From Candidatus Riflebacteria bacterium HGW-Riflebacteria-2 (GTDB taxonomy: Bacteria > Muiribacteriota > Ozemobacteria > Ozemobacterales > Ozemobacteraceae): 64,000 nucleotides of DNA. A model generated the notes under the pieces. It searched no databases. It worked only from the letters and a program-made list of their open reading frames with translations, and was not told the origin of the DNA. The first letter of the stretch is position 1. Each line of letters starts with the position of its first letter. The stretch lies in NCBI GenBank assembly GCA_002839435.1, contig PGYA01000021.1:7038-71037 (forward strand), read 5' to 3'. The translations under genes were made by a program, and so were the position numbers. Of this stretch, positions 50,219-57,992 are shown piece after piece.

Positions 50219-52324
50219 TCAGCTTTGCTCGCCCTGCTGTTCCATACAGGCTTTGCGAGAAAGATTAACGCGACCCTGAGAGTCAACCTCGATAACCTTT
50301 ACGGTTACTTCGTCGCCGATGTTAACAACGTCTTCAACCTTGTTAACTCTGCGATGTTCGAGCTGGCTGATGTGAACCATGCCTTCGATACCAGGCAGAA
50401 TCTCGACGAAGGCGCCAAAATTCATGATGCGCTTGACCTTGCCGACGTAGACTTTGCCTACTTCGGCGTCTTCGGTAACCTGACGGATCATGAACACGGC
50501 CTTCTCATTGGCAGCCGCATCTGGGCTGATAATGAGAATGCGACCATCGTCGTTGGCTTCGATTTCGACGCCGGTTTCTTCGGTGATCTTGCGGATCATC
50601 TTGCCACCTGGGCCGATAACGTTGCGAATCTTTTCGGGATCGATTTCGATGGTAACGATACGCGGCGCATAAGCTGAAAGTTCAGGGCGCGGCGTCTGAA
50701 TTGCTTCGTTCATCTTGCCGAGAATATGCAACCGGCCTTCTTTGGCCTGCTGCAGAGCATTACGCATAATTTCGAGAGTCACACCGGTGATCTTGATATC
50801 CATCTGCAGGGCGGTAACGCCATGCTCGGTGCCGGCCACCTTGAAATCCATGTCGCCGAAATGGTCTTCGTCGCCAAGGATATCGCTGAGAACCTTATAA
50901 TTTTCGCCTTCTTTGATCAGACCCATAGCGATACCGGCCACTGGAGCCTTGATTGGCACGCCAGCATCCATCATGGCCAAGCTGCCGGAGCAGACCGAAG
51001 CCATTGAAGAACTGCCATTGCTCGACATGATTTCGCTGACCATGCGGATGGTGTAAGGGAAATCGTCAGGAATTACATGCCTGAGAGCACGTTCGGCGAG
51101 AGCGCCGTGACCGATTTCACGGCGGCCTGGGCCACGCATTGGCTTGGATTCGCCAACCGAGAACGGCGGGAAGTTGTAGTGCAAGAGAAAGCGCTTTTTA
51201 TACTCGTCGTCAAGGCCGTCAATAATCTGCGAATCCCGGCTGGCACCCAGGGTGATAATTCCGAGAGACTGGGTCTGACCACGGTTAAACAGGGCCGAGC
51301 CATGTGTGCGTGGCAGAAAGCCGACAGCACAGCTTATCGGGCGAACATCACACAGACCGCGATTGTCGATACGATGAGTATCTTCAAGAATCATGCGGCG
51401 CATTTCGGTATAGATAGTCGCTTCAAGAATTCGCTTGGCGGCTTCATGCTTTTCGCCGGCGACGTCTTCGCCAAAGCGGGCAATCATCTGCTCGTCGAGT
51501 TTCTGATCGATCTGTCTGAACTTTTCGACCCGCTCGATTTTCTCGGGAGTGCTGAGAGTGTCTTTGATATCGCCGATCAGCGATTTCACGACTTCTTCCA
51601 CTTCGGGTTCAGGAGCCGGCTCAGGCACGACAGTCTTGGGTTTGCCAGCTTTGGCGGCGAGTTCTTTCTGTGAGGCAGCCAGCTTTTTGATGTTTTCGTG
51701 AGCAAATCCGAGAGCTTCGATGAGTTCATCTTCAGAAACTTCTGAAGAACCACACTCTACCATGGTTATAGCTTCAGAAGTTCCGGCTACTATCATTTCG
51801 ATGGTGCTTGTCTCGACCTGTTCGGGTGAGGGGTTGAGAACCAGTTTGCCATCGATCTTGCAGACACGCACGGCGGCGATCGCTTCAACCAAAGGCACTT
51901 CTGATACCATCAGAGCGCAACTGGCGGCGTTCATCGCGAGGATATCGACCTGATTCACCTTGTCATACGAAAGGACGTATGAAACCAGCTGCAGATCGTT
52001 ATGGTAATGTTCTGGGAACATTGGGCGCAGCGGGCGGTCGATCAGACGGCAGGTCAGGATTTCTTTGGTCGTCGGGCGACCTTCGCGCTTGAAAAAACCA
52101 CCGGGAATCTTGCCGGCAGCATAGGTCTTTTCTGAGTAATCTACAGTCAGCGGCAAAAAGTCGCAGCCTTCGCGCGGCTCCTTGCTGGCGACAACAGCGG
52201 CGAACACGACAGAATCGCCACTGCGAACAACTACAGCACCGGAAGCCTGTCCGGCCAGTGCACCTGTTTCAAAAGCGATGCTTTGACCGTTCAATTCACA
52301 TGCTACTATTTCTATTTTCTGCAT
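50219..52324 (-). CDS. pnp: Polynucleotide phosphorylase
   Basis: Phosphorolytic 3'-5' exoribonuclease of the RNA degradosome. The 701-residue protein has two RNase PH domains joined by a helical linker, the conserved FFKREGRPTTKEILTCRLIDRP and MDAGVPIKAPVAGIAMGL segments, a KH domain (VIGPGGKMIRKITEETGVEIE, in part) and an S1 domain (VGKVYVGKVKRIMNFGAFVEI). Length is normal. AGGGGAA site before the ATG. It follows rpsO by 9 bp, the usual arrangement in bacteria. Confidence 0.97.
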   Translation of the reverse strand: MQKIEIVACELNGQSIAFETGALAGQASGAVVVRSGDSVVFAAVVASKEPREGCDFLPLTVDYSEKTYAAGKIPGGFFKREGRPTTKEILTCRLIDRPLRPMFPEHYHNDLQLVSYVLSYDKVNQVDILAMNAASCALMVSEVPLVEAIAAVRVCKIDGKLVLNPSPEQVETSTIEMIVAGTSEAITMVECGSSEVSEDELIEALGFAHENIKKLAASQKELAAKAGKPKTVVPEPAPEPEVEEVVKSLIGDIKDTLSTPEKIERVEKFRQIDQKLDEQMIARFGEDVAGEKHEAAKRILEATIYTEMRRMILEDTHRIDNRGLCDVRPISCAVGFLPRTHGSALFNRGQTQSLGIITLGASRDSQIIDGLDDEYKKRFLLHYNFPPFSVGESKPMRGPGRREIGHGALAERALRHVIPDDFPYTIRMVSEIMSSNGSSSMASVCSGSLAMMDAGVPIKAPVAGIAMGLIKEGENYKVLSDILGDEDHFGDMDFKVAGTEHGVTALQMDIKITGVTLEIMRNALQQAKEGRLHILGKMNEAIQTPRPELSAYAPRIVTIEIDPEKIRNVIGPGGKMIRKITEETGVEIEANDDGRILIISPDAAANEKAVFMIRQVTEDAEVGKVYVGKVKRIMNFGAFVEILPGIEGMVHISQLEHRRVNKVEDVVNIGDEVTVKVIEVDSQGRVNLSRKACMEQQGEQS

Positions 52325-52333
52325 TATTTCCCC

Positions 52334-52603
52334 TTAGCGGCGCAGGCCGAGTCTCTGAATCAATGACTGGTAGCGTTCAACACTCTTGCCCTTGAGATAA
52401 GAGAGATGGCGCTTGCGGGCACCGATCATCTTGAGCAGACCGCGGCGGGAATGGTGGTCCTTGGGGTTCTTTTCAAAATGGGACGAAAGATTGTTGATTC
52501 TTTCAGTGAGCAATGCTACCTGGACTTCAGGTGAGCCGGTGTCTTTGTCAGACAGTTTGTAATCTTCGATTACCTTTACTTTTCCTTCTTTGGTGACGGT
52601 CAT
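52334..52603 (-). CDS. rpsO: 30S ribosomal protein S15
   Basis: An 89-residue S15 ([44 protein letters not shown], in part). Length is normal. The start at 52603 has an AAGGAG site 8 bases ahead; a longer frame running into the leader is not coding. The 70-base leader may carry an autoregulatory structure. Confidence 0.97.
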   Translation of the reverse strand: MTVTKEGKVKVIEDYKLSDKDTGSPEVQVALLTERINNLSSHFEKNPKDHHSRRGLLKMIGARKRHLSYLKGKSVERYQSLIQRLGLRR

Positions 52604-52679
52604 GGGAAACTCCTTAACATTTAGTTGTAGAACCAAGTATCGCCACTTTGGGTCGACCCTAGATCTACATACGGGCAAG

Positions 52680-52708
52680 ATTATACCACATTCAAAGCCT
52701 GCGGGCAA
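52680..52708 (-). promoter_or_regulatory. Promoter of rpsO-pnp
   Basis: On the - strand TTGCCC (52708-52703), a 17-base spacer and TATAAT (52685-52680). Transcription should begin near 52673, leaving a leader of about 70 bases before rpsO. Confidence 0.7.
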
Positions 52709-52728
52709 AGAATTAATGCTAGTCGAAG

Positions 52729-52757
52729 TTGACAAAAATGCGGCACTGCGCTATCGT
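52729..52757 (+). promoter_or_regulatory. Possible promoter of the uracil methyltransferase gene
   Basis: TTGACA (52729-52734), 17 bases, TATCGT (52752-52757). A small hairpin, AAAACGG / CCGTTTT (52766-52786), lies at the start of the transcript. Confidence 0.45.
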
Positions 52758-52859
52758 GGGGCAGGAAAACGGAATTGTGCCGTTTTTCGTTTAACCCGGC
52801 GCCAGAACAAGCGCCGATCAGCTGCCAGGCAGCTCAACAACAAGCTTTAAGGATTAAAG

Positions 52860-54143
52860 ATGCAAACTGTTTCTATCGAAAAAATGACCTATGGCATAGA
52901 TTCTCTCGCGCACGCCGATGATGGCAAGGTAGTTTTTCTGCCCTACGGTGCGCCCGGTGACAAGGTCAACGCCAATATCATAGAAGATAAAGCCGACTAT
53001 CTGCGCGGAGAAATAGTCGATATAATCGAACAGTCACCCGATCGTCGCACTTCCCCCTGCCCGAATTTTCCCGAATGTGGCGGCTGTCACTGGCTGCACA
53101 TGAAGACAGAAGCGCAGCGTCGCGAAAAAGAAGAAGTGCTAGATTTCATTCTCAAGCCCCTCTCCCCTGGGCGCATTTACCCAATGGAACCCCTGCCAGA
53201 TCGTGGCTACCGCAATAAGATGGAACTCAAGCTGGCAATCGACGGCGACAAGGTTATTCTCGGCAACTACAAATATCGCTCACACGACGTAGTTCAGCTG
53301 CGTGGCTGCATCGTACAGTGCCCGGCCAATCTGGCAGTTTATGAACAACTCGACGCGCACATGAACAACCCGCAACAGCGAGCTCTGGCCGAAAACACAA
53401 AATGCATAGTGGTGCGCACCCTCGACCCGCAGCAGCACTGTGCCTTTTATCTGAATTCACCGCCAACTCCTGACATGCTGGCATCGATGCAGGCGTTTTT
53501 CGACCAGACTGAGACTCTCAGCCGGCTTGAAGCACATTCCGACATGGGCAATCATCTGACCCTGGTGCGCGAAAAAGGAATGTTCAATTTTATGAAGCGG
53601 AACTGGCGCATATCGGTGAATTCCTTTTTTCAAAACAACCTCGAAGGTGCCGAAGCAATTCTGCATACGCTGATATCGCTATACCAGGCCTACCAGCACA
53701 AGGGCAAGTTCATCGACCTCTACTGTGGCTGTGGCACCCAGACTTTTCTGCTCGAATCGATGTTTGAAGATGTTTACGGCGTCGAAAGCAATATCTCTTC
53801 ATATCAGGACGCCCTCGCCTTTCAGAAAACCCGCTCTAATTCAAAAGCCAGATTCATCTGCCGCAAGGCTGAAACCATATTCAACACGCCAATGACCAAA
53901 GGCGTCATCGCTGCGCTGCACTTGAATCCACCACGAACCGGCATATCGCAACGCGTAATGCGTGGTCTCTCCGGCATCAAACCGCGTATCATTTCTTATC
54001 TGTCATGCAATCCAATGACGTTCCGGCGCGACGCGAAATTCATCAAGCAAATGGGCTACAAGCTTGAAAATGTCTATTCGTTCGACCTTTTCCCCGGAAC
54101 ATTCCACATGGAGACCCTGAGCCTGTTCTCAAGAGGGCAATAA
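52860..54143 (+). CDS. RNA (uracil-5-)-methyltransferase, RumA/RlmD-TrmA family
   Basis: A 427-residue SAM-dependent enzyme that forms 5-methyluridine in rRNA or tRNA. It has an N-terminal TRAM-like part, an iron-sulfur cysteine set (CPNFPECGGCHW, then CIVQC), the SAM loop DLYCGCGTQTF, NPPRTG, the catalytic cysteine in YLSCNP and the Glu in HMETLSLF. The exact target (U747, U1939 or tRNA U54) cannot be told from sequence alone. Confidence 0.92.
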   Translation: MQTVSIEKMTYGIDSLAHADDGKVVFLPYGAPGDKVNANIIEDKADYLRGEIVDIIEQSPDRRTSPCPNFPECGGCHWLHMKTEAQRREKEEVLDFILKPLSPGRIYPMEPLPDRGYRNKMELKLAIDGDKVILGNYKYRSHDVVQLRGCIVQCPANLAVYEQLDAHMNNPQQRALAENTKCIVVRTLDPQQHCAFYLNSPPTPDMLASMQAFFDQTETLSRLEAHSDMGNHLTLVREKGMFNFMKRNWRISVNSFFQNNLEGAEAILHTLISLYQAYQHKGKFIDLYCGCGTQTFLLESMFEDVYGVESNISSYQDALAFQKTRSNSKARFICRKAETIFNTPMTKGVIAALHLNPPRTGISQRVMRGLSGIKPRIISYLSCNPMTFRRDAKFIKQMGYKLENVYSFDLFPGTFHMETLSLFSRGQ

Positions 54144-54144
54144 A

Positions 54145-55635
54145 TTGCTGCAAAAACTGGTCGAAAGACAAACGCTCAACCGCATACTGATTATCGAAGA
54201 CGAGCCAGATATCAGCGATTTTCTCTACGAGACTCTCACGCTTTCTGGCTACGAAGTTGCTCAGGCTTATGACGGTGTTGAAGGCCTCGATAAAATCGCT
54301 CAGTTCAAACCAAACATGGTTCTGCTCGATATAATGATGCCGAGATTGAACGGGCTGGAAGTCTGCCGACGTATACGTGCCAGCGAAAACATGCGCACAA
54401 TCCGCGTCATTTTCATTTCGGCCAAAGGTTCGCTGGAAGAGAAGCTCGAAGGTTTTCAGGCCGGTGCCAGCGATTTTATCGTCAAGCCTTTCTCAAGCAG
54501 CGAACTGCTTGCCAGAATTGAAGCGCATCTCCGCATAGACACGCTGGCACGCGACCTTGAACTTTCTGAAACCAGATATCGCCAGCTTATCGAGCATTCG
54601 CCCGACGGCATTCTCCTTTTTTCCGACGACAAAAAACTGCTTTTTGCCAATTCACGTCTCAGATCGATGATCAGCATTAAAAGTGACAGTCTCGACACAG
54701 GCAGCACCCTGAAACAGCTTGGCGAAATCTCACCGCTGTTCAAAGAAGTTGCCAGTCTGGTTAAAAAGGTGCAGGAAACCCGCCTGATCGTCACCCGCAC
54801 AGTGGGCACCAACTTTCAGCGCCACCAGCCATCAGTTCTCGAAATTCGCGGCATTCCTTCAGAACTGCCGGGGTCTAAAGTATCTATGGTGCAGGTAGTT
54901 CTGCGCGATGTAACCGAAAAACACAATATGGACAAGCTTCTTTCCCGTACCGAAAAAATCAATTCTCTCGGTATTCTTACGGCAGGTATAGCACACGAGA
55001 TAAATAACCCACTCACTGGCATTTCCAATGCGATACAGATGCTGCAGAAAGACTCGGTAAGCGCAGCGAAGCGCCAGGAGATGCTTGAACTGATTCTCGC
55101 CAACATCGGCCGGATCACCAGAATAATCGATGATCTTCGCGTTTTTTCGCGACAGGAACGCCTTGACGCCGACAGATTCGAACTGATTCCGGCAATAGAA
55201 GAAACCCTTAAGCTATTGCGTTATCAGAGCGAAAGCAAACATGTAGAAATGCAACTGCAGCACGACGGACGCAAATATCGCATCGAGGGCAGCAAAAGCC
55301 AGTTTCAGCAGCTTATGGTCAACCTGCTGCTAAATGCCGCGCAGTCGATAGACAGCCATGGGGGAACGGTAAAAGTCGAGCTGACACAGGCACAACTTCC
55401 AGTGCCATCAGCTCAGATCAAGGTAATCGACAACGGCTGCGGCATTCCTGAAGAGCAGCTCGAGCAAATTTTCGACCCGTTTTTCACGACCAAGCGCGAC
55501 TGGCACGGAACTGGACTGGGACTGGCCGTTTCTCACCGCATAGTGCAGCTTTTGAAAGGCACAATAGCGGTATCCAGTAAAGTAAGCCAGGGCACAACTT
55601 TCACACTGACCCTGCCAATGCTGTCTGAAAGCTGA
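54145..55635 (+). CDS. Receiver-PAS-histidine kinase
   Basis: A 496-residue cytoplasmic protein. Residues 12-128 are a receiver ([29 protein letters not shown]), then a PAS domain (about 145-260), a HisKA domain with the phosphoacceptor in [12 protein letters not shown] (about 283) and a HATPase domain ([26 protein letters not shown]). Receivers at the N-terminus of a kinase suggest it is a downstream step of a relay. The start is TTG two bases after the methyltransferase stop, with GAGGG upstream. Confidence 0.9.
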   Translation: MLQKLVERQTLNRILIIEDEPDISDFLYETLTLSGYEVAQAYDGVEGLDKIAQFKPNMVLLDIMMPRLNGLEVCRRIRASENMRTIRVIFISAKGSLEEKLEGFQAGASDFIVKPFSSSELLARIEAHLRIDTLARDLELSETRYRQLIEHSPDGILLFSDDKKLLFANSRLRSMISIKSDSLDTGSTLKQLGEISPLFKEVASLVKKVQETRLIVTRTVGTNFQRHQPSVLEIRGIPSELPGSKVSMVQVVLRDVTEKHNMDKLLSRTEKINSLGILTAGIAHEINNPLTGISNAIQMLQKDSVSAAKRQEMLELILANIGRITRIIDDLRVFSRQERLDADRFELIPAIEETLKLLRYQSESKHVEMQLQHDGRKYRIEGSKSQFQQLMVNLLLNAAQSIDSHGGTVKVELTQAQLPVPSAQIKVIDNGCGIPEEQLEQIFDPFFTTKRDWHGTGLGLAVSHRIVQLLKGTIAVSSKVSQGTTFTLTLPMLSES

Positions 55636-55644
55636 AAAGGTCGA

Positions 55645-56511
55645 TCAGACTATATTGATGCCCTTGGCGGCACATTTACTGACAAGGTCGAAATACAACT
55701 CCTGGGTAAGGCCATAGTTGCCGAGACGATTGGTATGTTTGCCGTATTCGCCATGATAGTCGCTACCCCCGGTTGACACCAGATTATACTTGCCTGCCAG
55801 TTCCGCGAACCTTTTGACATCTGATGGCGTGTGCTCAGAATAGTAGGTTTCTATGCCGTCCCAGCGAAGGCCTGAAATATGTGACCAGACCTCGGTCCAG
55901 TCGCTCGTCAGTCCGGGATGAGCGACAACAGCTATGCCGCCGGCGGCATGAATGACATCTATACCAACTTCCGGCAAAACATGATCTTTGGCCACATAAG
56001 CCGGCTTCCCGCGCGACAGATACTTTTCGAAAGCCCCCTGAAAATCTTTAACATAGCCGCGTTCCTGCAAATAGCGGGCAATGTGCGGGCGCCCGAGAAC
56101 CTTTTCCGGGGTCTGCTCAAAACGCTGCCTGAGCTCAGCAACGTCAAGCCCCAGCCCAGCCAGCAGATCAACCATCTTGAGAGCACGCTGAAAACGCTGC
56201 TCTCTCTGTTCGTTTAACAGTTTCTGCAAAGCCGTGGCATTTTCGTCAATGTAAAGTCCGAGCACGTGCACCGATGTATCGCGACCTTTCCAGCCGCATG
56301 ACAATTCTATTCCCTCTACCAGCCTTATACCAGAACGCACCGCCGACCGCCGAGCTTCGGCCAGACCGGCAACGGTATCGTGGTCGGTTATACCGATCAC
56401 CGAAAGTCCCTTTTCACAAGCGCTTTCAATGAGCTGGGTTGGCGTCAGCAGGCCATCAGAGGCTGTGCTATGCGTGTGCAGATCGGCAAAAATATTCTTC
56501 TGCTTTTTCAA
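55645..56511 (-). CDS. PHP-domain phosphoesterase (YciV/RNase AM-like)
   Basis: A 288-residue PHP-domain metal hydrolase. Motifs: DLHTHSTASDGLLTP (metal ligands), GITDHDT, EGIELSC, VAHPG and TGGSDYHGE. Family members act on 3',5'-nucleoside bisphosphates or on RNA 5' ends. Length is typical. Convergent with the kinase gene, with only 9 bp between their stops. Confidence 0.92.
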   Translation of the reverse strand: MKKQKNIFADLHTHSTASDGLLTPTQLIESACEKGLSVIGITDHDTVAGLAEARRSAVRSGIRLVEGIELSCGWKGRDTSVHVLGLYIDENATALQKLLNEQREQRFQRALKMVDLLAGLGLDVAELRQRFEQTPEKVLGRPHIARYLQERGYVKDFQGAFEKYLSRGKPAYVAKDHVLPEVGIDVIHAAGGIAVVAHPGLTSDWTEVWSHISGLRWDGIETYYSEHTPSDVKRFAELAGKYNLVSTGGSDYHGEYGKHTNRLGNYGLTQELYFDLVSKCAAKGINIV

Positions 56512-56641
56512 TGTGTATTCCTTTCACTGCGACTAATGCCGTATGTTTTTATATTACAGCATAGCCTGCAAAACTTCCAGAACAAACGATTGCGATTAAG
56601 AGTACGAGCACAAGCGAATTGGAAAATGCGAATGCTGTTGT

Positions 56642-56671
56642 TTGACAAGCTGAGATACAAAGCAATATAAT
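56642..56671 (+). promoter_or_regulatory. Near-consensus sigma-70 promoter
   Basis: TTGACA (56642-56647), 18 bases, TATAAT (56666-56671); 28 bp before the ATG at 56700. Confidence 0.8.
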
Positions 56672-56699
56672 TAGTTACCTTTGATGGAGTGTATAACAA

Positions 56700-57479
56700 A
56701 TGATAAAAAGAATTTTTGCAGTCGCTCTAGTGCTGCTTCTGGTTGGCACAGTCTCAATTCAGGCGCAGCAGCGCAACATGCTGCCACGATTTCCCGAGCT
56801 CATAATTGAAAAGGGGCTCTCAGAGAGCTTTGAAGTAAGTGAGTGTGCCGCTAAAGTCAGCATTTCCGGCAACGATGCGGATTCAACCCTGAAGGTGACC
56901 ATAAAAAACAAAGCTGACAAGCCGGTGAGCAGTTCGATGAAGTTCCGAATCCTCTATCCAGCCGGGGAAAGTCATGTAAGAATACGAGTAGACGGTAAAT
57001 CAGTCCGGTTCGACCGCACCAGTCCGCGCCATACCTTTGAGCTTCAGCCCGGCGCAATGATCAACTTTGAAATCAGTGCGAGAACCTCGGTTAATTACAG
57101 TGTAGATAGTGTCAGAAAAGCCCTGCGCGAACAGGAAGACAAAATCAAACGCAAAAAGGGCTTTTTGATGGAAGACTTTAGCCGACTGTTTGAACGCGAG
57201 AAATTCGGACGGCGCTTCATGATCGGGCCGCTGGTTTCAAAGTGGGGGCTTTTCCCGGTAGATTTCATCAAATCAAGCATAGAAGTCAGCGTACCATCAG
57301 AGTTTGTTATGGTCTCGCCCAACGCTGAAATCTGGAAAGAAAGCCACAGCGGCAACACCAGAGTATTCAAGTCTGAGGCGCTCGAGAACTTTGCCGCAGC
57401 CGTATTCCTGCCAGAAGGCGACCGCGAAGATTTCATCCAAACCCAGCAGGTTCTTACCTCAGAAAACTTCATGCATTGA
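56700..57479 (+). CDS. Secreted protein of unknown function
   Basis: A 259-residue protein with a Sec signal peptide (about 5-22, likely cut in IQAQQ). Residues 40-130 are beta-rich with alternating polar and nonpolar residues; a charged helix follows (SVRKALREQEDKIKRKKG). No family recognised. It has its own near-consensus promoter and terminator, so it is a single-gene unit, and the promoter suggests high expression. Confidence 0.75.
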   Translation: MIKRIFAVALVLLLVGTVSIQAQQRNMLPRFPELIIEKGLSESFEVSECAAKVSISGNDADSTLKVTIKNKADKPVSSSMKFRILYPAGESHVRIRVDGKSVRFDRTSPRHTFELQPGAMINFEISARTSVNYSVDSVRKALREQEDKIKRKKGFLMEDFSRLFEREKFGRRFMIGPLVSKWGLFPVDFIKSSIEVSVPSEFVMVSPNAEIWKESHSGNTRVFKSEALENFAAAVFLPEGDREDFIQTQQVLTSENFMH

Positions 57480-57510
57480 TCGCACCTGCGGCAGACAATA
57501 AACGACAATA

Positions 57511-57537
57511 AAAAATGCCCCGAAACGGGGCATTTTT
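57511..57537. terminator. Terminator between secreted protein and small peptide gene
   Basis: AAAAATGCCCCG / CGGGGCATTTTT with loop AAA; a perfect 12-bp stem with A and T runs, able to act on both strands. Confidence 0.9.
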
Positions 57538-57554
57538 ACTTTACTTATTTATTG

Positions 57555-57776
57555 TCAGATAGGGCATGAATCGCCGTCGCAACCGCCATGACCATCGTCA
57601 CCGCCGTCCTGGTCGTCACCGGGATCACCTTCGTGATCGTGCCCACAACCATCACCACAGTCACCGTCGCCATGGTCTCCACCGTCCTGGCAGCCGTCGT
57701 TACCGCATGCCATAACCGGTGTGGCAACAAAGCCCACCATCAAAAACACTACGAGAAGACTGATAAAAAGCTTCAT
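57555..57776 (-). CDS. Small secreted Asp/Gly/Cys/His-rich peptide
   Basis: A 73-residue peptide. Residues 1-23 are a Sec signal (MKLFISLLVVFLMVGFVATPVMA). The mature part of about 50 residues is almost only Asp, Gly, Cys, His and a few others (CGNDGCQDGGDHGDGDCGD and CGHDHEGD, ending GDSCPI), with seven Cys, four His and many Asp. This is suited to binding metal ions in the periplasm or outside. AGGAGGA before the ATG at 57776 fixes the start. It has a promoter of its own, divergent from the parvulin gene. Confidence 0.75.
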   Translation of the reverse strand: MKLFISLLVVFLMVGFVATPVMACGNDGCQDGGDHGDGDCGDGCGHDHEGDPGDDQDGGDDGHGGCDGDSCPI

Positions 57777-57828
57777 ACTACATCCTCCTGATACTTTTAG
57801 ACTTATCATTACCAAGCTTCATATTGAC

Positions 57829-57858
57829 ATAATATCAGTGTCACTTTAAATGTGTCAA
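57829..57858 (-). promoter_or_regulatory. Promoter of the small Cys/His-rich peptide gene
   Basis: On the - strand TTGACA (57858-57853), 18 bases, TATTAT (57834-57829). Confidence 0.65.
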
Positions 57859-57882
57859 TCAAAAGACAAAAAAAAGCAGTTT

Positions 57883-57911
57883 TTGACATGTATGTCATAG
57901 GGTGTTATAAT
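57883..57911 (+). promoter_or_regulatory. Perfect-consensus sigma-70 promoter with operator-like palindrome
   Basis: TTGACA (57883-57888), exactly 17 bases, TATAAT (57906-57911). The -35 box lies inside TGACAT-GT-ATGTCA (57884-57897), an inverted repeat that a regulator could bind. Confidence 0.85.
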
Positions 57912-57992
57912 CCACAATCCCGAAGTGCCCCATACCATAGAAGATGAGGGTACAGGTGGTTAACAAGACAAGATAGACGAGGTAACAAGCGA

